A DNA stretch of 64,000 nt from assembly GCA_022702705.1 (NCBI GenBank), contig JAKZJZ010000054.1, positions 62,001 through 126,000 of the forward strand, read 5' to 3'. The stretch is from Papilionanthe hookeriana x Papilionanthe teres (Eukaryota; Streptophyta; Magnoliopsida; Asparagales; Orchidaceae). The translations under genes were made by a program, and so were the position numbers. Positions 56,016 through 64,000 of the stretch are shown piece by piece. Numbering within the stretch: the stretch's first letter is position 1; each line of letters begins with the position of its first letter. The notes below the pieces were generated by a model, which was not told where the DNA came from, made no database searches, and saw only the letters and a program-made list of their open reading frames with translations.

Positions 56016-59000
56016 TAAGCTTTGTCATCGGGTCAAGGATCGATCATTTCGACAAAAGTCAGGCTTTTTTGTTGGAGAGATTTACTTATCGGCAACAACC
56101 GGTCATTAGACAAAATCGTCATTTCGACCAAAACTGAAATTTCGAACAAAAGTTAACCCATCGGGTCAACGTGGGCTGGCCATCGAGGTCGAAATCGACC
56201 ACTCGACCAAAGTTGAATTTCTGGTCAAAATCGACCTATTCGGTTCAACGAGTCTGAAATCGGTCAAGAATCAGACTCATTTTCGACTAAAGATGACTTT
56301 CGTGTCAAAGTCGACCATGGGTAAATGAGTCAAGTTAATTGGTTAAAATCGACCATTTCGACCAATGTCGATTTTTTGTCAAAAGTCGACTTATTAGCGT
56401 CAATGGGTGGTCATTTGGTCAAAAATTAACTATATCGACAAAATCGACTTTTGGTCAAAATTTGACCTATTGGGTCAATGGGTTTGTCATTGGGTCAAGG
56501 ATTGGTCATTTTGAACAAATTTGATTTTTTGCTCAGAAGTTGAGCTTTTGATTCAATGAATTGGTTAATAGGTAAAAAATTGACAATTTTGACGAAAATT
56601 GACTTTTTGGTCAAAATTTATCCTTTTGGGTCAATAAGTTGGTCATTGGGTCAAGGAATGACCGTTTTTACCAAAGTTGACTTTTTGGTCAAAAGTCGAT
56701 CTATCAAGTTAATGGGCCGGTCATCGGGTCAAGGATCGACCATTTCGCCAAAGCCGACATTTTGGTCGAGATCGAATTTATCGGGTCAATAATTGGCTGA
56801 TTATGTCGAAAATTAACCTTTTTAACCAAAATCGACTTTTTACCAAAAGTCGACCTCTCGGTCAATGGGTCGGTCATATGCGCCATGGATCGACCATTTT
56901 AACAAAAGCCGAGTTTTTGGCCGCAGATCGACTTATCAGTCAATAATCGACTCATTTCGATCCAAATCGACTTTTGGTTCAAAAGTCAATTTATCGGGTC
57001 AATGCGTCGGTCATCGGATTAAGAATCGACCATTTCACTAAATTCGACTTTTGGTCAAAAGTCAACTATTAAGTCAATGGGCCGAGTTATCGTGTAAGAA
57101 ATCGACCATTTCGACCAAAGTCGACTTTTCGGTCAAAAGTCGACCTATCGGGTCAATGAGCTCATCACTGGCGTCAAAAAATAACCATTTCGACCAAAGT
57201 CGATTTTTGGTCGAGATCGGCTTACTAGATCAATAATCGTTCATTAAGTAAAAAATCGACTTTTTCGACCAAAATCGATTTTTGGTTAAAAGTAGACCTA
57301 TCGGGTCAATGGGTCGTCATTAGTCAAGGATCGACCATTTCGACCAAAGTCGCCTTTTCGTCAAAAGCTTACCTTTTCGGTCAATGGGTCGGGTTCGTGG
57401 TCAAGCGATCGACCATTCGACCAAAGCCGATTTTCGTCGCTGATTGAAGTTATCGGGTCAATAATCGCTTATTACGTCAATAATCGATTATTTTCGACCA
57501 AAAATTAAATTTTTGTCAAAAGTCAATCCATCGGGTCAACTACAGTGTCATCGGTCAAAAATTGAGCATTTTGGCCAAAGTTCGCTTTTTGGTAAAAAGT
57601 TAACATATTTGGTCAATGAGTTGGTAATTAGGTAAAAAATTTACCATTTTGACCGAAGATGACTTTTTGGTCAAAAGTTGATCCTTGGGTCAATGGGTTG
57701 GTCATTTGGTGAAAAATTGATCATTTTGACCAAAGTTTACTTTTTGGGTCAAAAGTTGACCTGTTGGGACAATGGGTTGGTCATTGGGTCAAGGATTAAC
57801 CATTTTGACCAAAATTGAGTTTTTGGTCAAAAGTTAACCTATTGAGTCAAAGGGTGGTCATTAGGTAAAAAATTGACTATTTTAACCAAAATTGACATTT
57901 TGGTCAAAAGTTGACCTATTGGGTCAATGGGTTGGTCATTGGGTCAAAGATTAACCATTTTGGCCAAGTTGACTTTTTAGTCAAAAGTTGATAAATCTGT
58001 CAATGGGTTGGTCATCGGATCAAGGATCGACCATTTTCACCAAAGTCGACATTTGAGTCATCAGGTCATAAATCGACCACTTCAACAAATTGCCTTTTGG
58101 GTCAAAGGTCGACCTTTTCGGTCAATGAGGCGATCAGGTCCAAGGTCGCCTTTGGCTCATGAATCGGCTTGTCAAGGATTGACCATTTTGACCAAAGTTG
58201 ATTTTTTGGTGAAAATTTGACTTATTGGGTCAATGGGTTGGTCATTGAGTCAAGGTTTGATCATTTCGACCAATGCTGACTTTTTTGGTCAAAAGTTAAC
58301 CTATTGGGTCAATAGTTGGTCATTAAGTCAAAAATTTACTATTTTGACCAAAATTTACTCTTTGGTCAAAAGTCGATCTATCGATCACGTGGTTTATAAT
58401 CGAGTCAAGGATATCCATTTCGACCAAAGATGAGTTTTCGGTCAAAAGTGTACTCTTTCGGGTCAATGGGTTCAGTTATCGGGTCATGGATTAACCATTG
58501 CGACCAAAGTCGACTTTTTGGCAAGAGATCGAATTATTGGGTCAATATATGGTCATTAAAGTCAAAATCGACAATTTTCGATCAAAATTTACTTTTGTTA
58601 AAAAGTCAATTTATCAGTCAATGCGTTCATTATCGGTCTAGAATATACCATTTCACCAAAGTTAACTTGTGTCAACCAATCGACCTATTGTCAATAACGG
58701 TTGTCATTAGATAAAATCGACTATTTCGATAAAAGTGCGATTTTTCGTCCAAAGTCGACCTATTTCGTCAATGTGGTGTCATTATGTCAAAATTCGACTA
58801 TTTTGACCAAAATCGACTTTTCGGTCAAAAGTGTAATTATCGGGTCAATGGGTTGTCATTGAAGTCAAAGTTCGACCATTTTGACTATAATCGACTTTTT
58901 AGTCAAAAGTCGACTATATCGGGTCAATGGGCCGAGTCATTAGGTCAAATCGACCATTTTGACCAAAGTTGATTTTGTAGTCAAAAGTCGACTTATCGGT

Positions 59001-62000
59001 CAATGGGCTTCATTATCGGTCAAAGATCAACCATTTTAACTAAAGTCGACTTTTTAATCAAAGATCGCTTACTAGATCAATAATCGTCATTAGGTCAAAA
59101 ATTAACATTTTGACCAAAATTGATTTGTTGGTAAAAAGTCGACCAAATCGATTTGCTAAAAGTTGACCATCGGGTCAATGGGTCATTATAGTCAAGGATT
59201 AACTCTTTTAACCAAAGTTGATTTTTGTTAAAAGTTGACTTATTAGGTCAATGGGTCGGTTATTGTGTCATGATCGATTATTTTGACCAAAGTCGATTTT
59301 TCGATCAAATGATCGATTTATTGGTCATTAATCGGTCATTAGGTCAAAAATCGATTTCTTCGACAAAAATTAATTTTTTATTCGAAGGTCGATCTATCAG
59401 GTCAACGGTGGCCATTATCGTCGAATTGACCATTTTGACTAAAGTTGACTTTTTGGTTAAAAGTTTACCTATTTGGTCAATGAGTTAGAATGTGGGTTAA
59501 GAATTAACCATTTTTTCTGAAGATGACTTTTTGGTCAAATGTTGATCTATTGGGTAATTGGGTTGCTCATTGGATAAAAAATTGAGCATTTTGACCATAG
59601 TTGACTTTTTGGTCAAATGTTGACTTATTGGGTCAATGGGTGGTCATTTGGTCAAAATATGACTATTTTGAACCTAATTGACTTTTTATTCAAAAGTTAA
59701 CCTATTGGGTCAATGGGTTTATCATTGGGTCAAGGATTGACCATTTTGACCAAAGTTGACTTTGCTCTGTAGATTTACTTATTGGGTCAATAATTGGTCA
59801 TTAGGTCAAAAATCGACTATTTCGACCAAAATTGAATTTTGATCAAAAGTTAACCTATCGGGTCAACAGGTACTATCGGGTCGAATTAACCATTTTGACC
59901 AAAGTCGACTTTTTGGTCAAAAGTCGATCTATTTGGTCAATGAGTTGGTCATCAGGTCAAGAATCGACCATTTTGACCAACGATGATCGCTTTGATCAAA
60001 AGTTGACCTATCAAGTTAAAGGAGTCAGTCAATGGGTCAAAATCGACCATTTCGACTAAAGTCAATTTTTCGTCAAAAGTTGTCTTATTGGGTCAATGGG
60101 TAGTCATTTGGTCAAAAATTGACTTTTTGACCAAAATTAACTTTTTGGTCAAATTTGACCTTTTGAGTCAATGGGTTTGTCATTGGGTCAAGGATTGTCA
60201 TTTCGATTAAATTTGACTTTTTGCTCAAAAGTTGACCTTTTGGGTCAACGAGGTGGTCATTAGGCCAAAAATTGATAATTTCGACCGAAATTGACTTTTT
60301 GGTCAAAATTTATCCTTTTGGGTCAGTGAGTTGGTCATTGTGTCAAGGAATGACCATTTTCACCAAAGTTGACTTTTTGGTCAAAAGTTCAATTTTCGTC
60401 AAAGTCAATTTTGGGTCAATGGGTCGGTTATCGGTCAAGGATTGACCATTTAAACCAAAGTTGACTTTTTAGTCAAAAGTTGACCAATTGGGTCAACAAT
60501 TGGTCATTAAGTCAGAAATTTACAATTTTGATCAAAATTGACTTTTTGGTTACAAGTCGATATGTTGGGTCAGTGGGTTGATCATTGGGTCAAGGATTTA
60601 CCATTTTAACCAAAGTTGACTTTTTGGTCAATAGTTGATATATTAGGTCAATGTGTTTGTCATTGGGTCAAGGATTGACCATTTTGGCCAAAGTTGCCTT
60701 TTTGTTTAGAGATTGACTTATTGGGTCAATAATTGGTCATTAGGTCAAAAATTGATTATTTTGACCAAAATTGAATTTTTGGTCAAATTTTAATCTAGTG
60801 GGTTAACGGGGGTGTTCATTGGGTCAGAAATTGACCATTTTGACCAAAATTGACTTTTCGGTCAAAAGTTGACCTATTTGGTCAATGAGTTGGTAATTTG
60901 GTCAAGAATTGACCATTTTGAACAAAGATGACTTTTTGGTCAAAAGTTGAGCTATTGGGTCAATGGGTTGGTCATTTGGTCAAAAATTGATCATTTTGAC
61001 TAAAGTTGACATTTTGGTCAAAAGTTGACCTATTGGGTTAATGGGTGGTCATTAAGTCAAAATTTGACTATTTCGACCAAAGATAACTTTTTGGTCAAAA
61101 GTTGACCTTTTGGATCAATGGGTTGGTCATTTGTTCAAGGATTGACGATTTTGACCAAAGTTGAACTTTTGGATAAAGATTGACTTATTGGGTTAATAAT
61201 TGGTCATTAATTAAAAAATTGATTATTTTGATCAAAATTCACTTTTTGGTCCACAGTTGACCTATTAGGTCAATGGGTTGGTCATTGGGTCAAGGATTGA
61301 CCATTTTGGCCAAAGTTCACTCAATAATTGGTCATTAGGTCAAAAATTGATTATTTTGACCAAAATTGACCTTTGGTTTAAAATTGACCCATTGCATTAA
61401 TGGGATTGTCATTTTGTTTGAAATTAACCATTTTGTCCAAATTTAACTTTTTGGTCAAAAGTCGATCTATTGTGTCAATGAGTAGTCATTAGTGTCAAAA
61501 ATCGACTAATTTTAATCAAAGTTGACTTTTTGGTCAAAAGTCTTTACCTATTCGCTCAATGAGTCGGTCATATTGCGTCAAAGGATCGACCATTTCGACT
61601 CAAAGTTGATTTTTCGTATCAAAAGTCGACTTATCTGGGTCAAAATTGATGTAGTCATGGTCATCGTCAATGGTCAATAATGATATCAACTCAATTTCGA
61701 CCAAAGTCAATTTTTTGGTCAAAAGTCGACTTATCGACCATATCTTAGGATCAACTAAAGTCGGTTCATTATTCGTTGATCAAGTAAAATCGACCATTTT
61801 AACCAAAGTTGATCATTTGTCAGTCAAAAGATCAATCTACCATTTGTCAGAAATCGATCAATGGCTTTGTCAGCATCATCATTGGGTCAATCGGATCTGA
61901 CCATTTCGACCAAAGTTAACTTTTTGCGTCGTGAGATCGATTTATCAGGTCAATAATCGGTCATTAGGTCAAAAATCGACTATTTCGACCAAAATCTATT

Positions 62001-64000
62001 TTTGGTCAAAAGTTAACCCATCGGGTCAACTGGCGAATTATCGGTCGAGATCGACCATTTCGACCAAAGATGACTTTTTGGTCAAAAGTCGATCTATTGG
62101 GTCAATGGGTCGATTATCGGGTCAAAAATCGACCATTTTGACCAAAGTTGACTTTTTGGTCAAAAGTCGACCTATCGGGTCAATGAGTGGTCATTAGGTC
62201 AAAATCGACTATTTTGACCAAAGTTAACTTTTTGGTCAGGTCGACCTAGTCGGTCAATTGCCAGTCAATTGGGTCAAGGATCGACGATTTCACCAAAGTC
62301 GACTTTTCGGCATAAAGATCGATTTATCGGCTCAGGCATCGGGTCAAGGATTGACCATTTCGACTAAAGTTGACTTTTCGTCAGAGATCGACTTATTGGG
62401 TCAATGATTGGTCATTTGGTCAAAAATCAACTATTTTGATCAAAATTGACATTTTGTTCAAAGGTAGACTTATTGGGTCAATGCGTTGATCATTGGGTCC
62501 AGAATTGATCATTTTGACCAAAGTTGACCTATTGGGTCAATGGGTTTGTCATTAGGTCAAAAATTTACCATTTTAACCAAAGTTGACTTTTTGGTCAAAA
62601 GTTGACCTATTAGGTCAATGGGTGGTCATTCAGTCAAAAATTGATTATTTCGACCAAAATCGACATTTTCGTCAAAAGTCGATCTATCGGTCAATGGTCG
62701 TGTCATACGTCAAGGATCGACCATTGTCGAGCAAAGTCGACGCTTTTGTCAGAGATCGACTTATCAGTCAATTATCGATCATTAGTCAAAATCGACTATT
62801 TCGACCAACATTAAACTTTTAGTCAAAAGTTAACCCATCGAGTGAACTAGTGGTCATCGAGTCATGAATTGACCATTTCGACCAAAGTCGACTTTTTGTC
62901 AAAAGTTAACCTATTTGATCAATAGTCGTAATTCGTCAAGAATTGACCATCTTGACCAAAGATGACTTTTTAGTCAAATGTCGAGCTATCGGTCGATGGG
63001 TTAGTCATTGGGTCAAAAATCGACCATTTTCACCAAAGTCGATTTTTGTCAAAAGTCGACCTATTGGGTTAATGGGTCATTATAAGTCAAAATTCGACCA
63101 TTTCGACCAAAGTTAACATTTTGGGTCAAAATCGACTCATTGGGTCAATGGGTTTGGTCATTGGGTCAAGGATCGACTATTTCGACCTAAAGTCGAGCTT
63201 TTGGTAAAGTGATTAACGTTATTGGGTCAATAATCGGTCATTAATTTAAAAATCGACTATTTAGACCAAAATCGACTTTTCGGTCAAATAGTTGACCTAT
63301 TTGGTTAATGGGTTGATCATTGGGTCAAGGATTGACCATTTTGGTCAGAGTTTGACTTATTGGCTTAATAATTGGTCATTATGTCAAAATTGGATTATTT
63401 TGACCAAAATTGACCTTTTGTCAAAAGTTGATCCATTGCGTTAATGGGATGGTCATTTTGTCTGAAATTGACCATTTTGTCCAAACTTCACATTTTGGTC
63501 AAAAGTCGAGCTTTCGTCAATGAGGCGGTTATTCGGTCAAAAATCGACAATTATTGTAAATCGACAATTTCAACAAAATCGACTTTTCGGTCAAAAGTCG
63601 ACTTATCAGTCAATGGCGTGTCATCGGGTCAAGGATCGACTCATTTCGACCAAAGTCGACTTTTTGGTCAAAAATTGACCTATTGCAAATAATCGGTCAT
63701 TAAGTCAAAATTTACAATTTCGACTAAAATCGTTTTTTGGTCAAAAGTTAATCTATCGGGTACAGGGTTTTTCGTGGTCAAGGATTTACCATTATAACCA
63801 AAGTTGAATTTTTGTTCAATGATTGACTTATTTGGTTAATGTTTGGTCATTAGATCAAAAAATAACTATTTTGATAAAAATTGACTTTTTGTTTAAAAGT
63901 AGACTTATTGGATCAATATGTTAATCATTAGGTCAAGGTTTGACCATTTTGACCAAAGTCGACTTTTTGGTCAAAAGTCGATTTATCGGGTCAATGGGTC
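56016..64000. repeat. 78-bp satellite array rich in TTGACC/GGTCAA, about 100 units, continues past window
   Basis: The array is built from a unit of about 78 bp that can be read as ggtcattgggtcaagg-attgaccattttgacc-aaagttgactttttggtc-aaaagttgacctattggg-tcaatgggtt. The first 250 bp are more diverged. Units alternate between a CG-bearing form (tcgacc, gtcgac) and a TG/CA form (ttgacc, gtcaa). As 78 is a multiple of three, open frames of up to 94 codons repeat a 26-residue pattern (VDFLVKSRPIGSM type), but stops and shifts are common and there is no start or codon bias to suggest a gene. I do not recognise the family. It abuts the truncated integrase of C. Confidence 0.92.

Noticed and set aside
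56339..63692. Plus-strand open frames with repeated DFLVKSR-type residues
   Set aside because: They are the translation of the 78-bp satellite unit (26 codons). Stops and frame changes are scattered and no start or conserved product is seen.

Overview
The window is plant nuclear DNA made almost entirely of mobile and tandem repeats. I see no host single-copy gene and no tRNA, rRNA or CRISPR array. It holds a nest of three Ty3/gypsy retrotransposons of the Tat/Ogre type, followed by a long satellite array. The evidence for this lineage is a PR-RT-RNase H-archaeal-type RNase H-integrase order, an extra ORF before gag, very long LTRs, a primer-binding site of GGCGACTCC type, and a repeat-rich 3' UTR. 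The sequence suggests a seed plant with a large, repeat-rich genome; I cannot name the species.

Layout. Element A (1-21887, minus strand, left end outside the window) consists of a partial 3' LTR (1-2089), an internal region (2090-14500) and a 5' LTR of about 7.4 kb (14501-21887). Element C lies on the plus strand and is the oldest. Its gag, protease and the start of its reverse transcriptase are at 21888-25587. The rest of its RT, both RNases H and part of its integrase are at 53700-56015. Element B (25588-53699, minus strand, 28,112 bp, LTRs of 7,510 and 7,529 bp) is complete and lies inside the RT gene of C, bounded by a 5-bp target duplication (tggtc). Element A interrupts the gag of C. 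From about 56016 to the end of the window there is a 78-bp tandem repeat rich in TTGACC/GGTCAA.

Main point. In both A and B, a separate sense-strand ORF lies between integrase and the 3' LTR. It encodes a protein of about 500 residues with an AlkB-type Fe(II)/2-oxoglutarate dioxygenase domain. It most resembles plant ALKBH9-type RNA N6-methyladenosine demethylases, with matching motifs before the core, an HID...H iron site and a C-terminal RISVTF strand. Copy B keeps the iron ligands and the 2-oxoglutarate arginine. Copy A has lost the aspartate and the arginine. A retrotransposon carrying its own putative RNA demethylase could act on methylation marks on its own transcript. I cannot tell from sequence alone whether this has been described.

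Working model (inference). The very long LTR drives a transcript with a multi-kilobase leader. ORF1 (unknown function) and Gag-Pol make the particle and the cDNA. The AlkB-like ORF may edit the RNA. The 3' UTR tandem repeats vary in copy number between copies (11 versus 16). No ORF is intact in this sequence. Many frame breaks fall at CG, CAG or CTG sites, so part of the damage may be consensus error at methylated sites rather than true decay.
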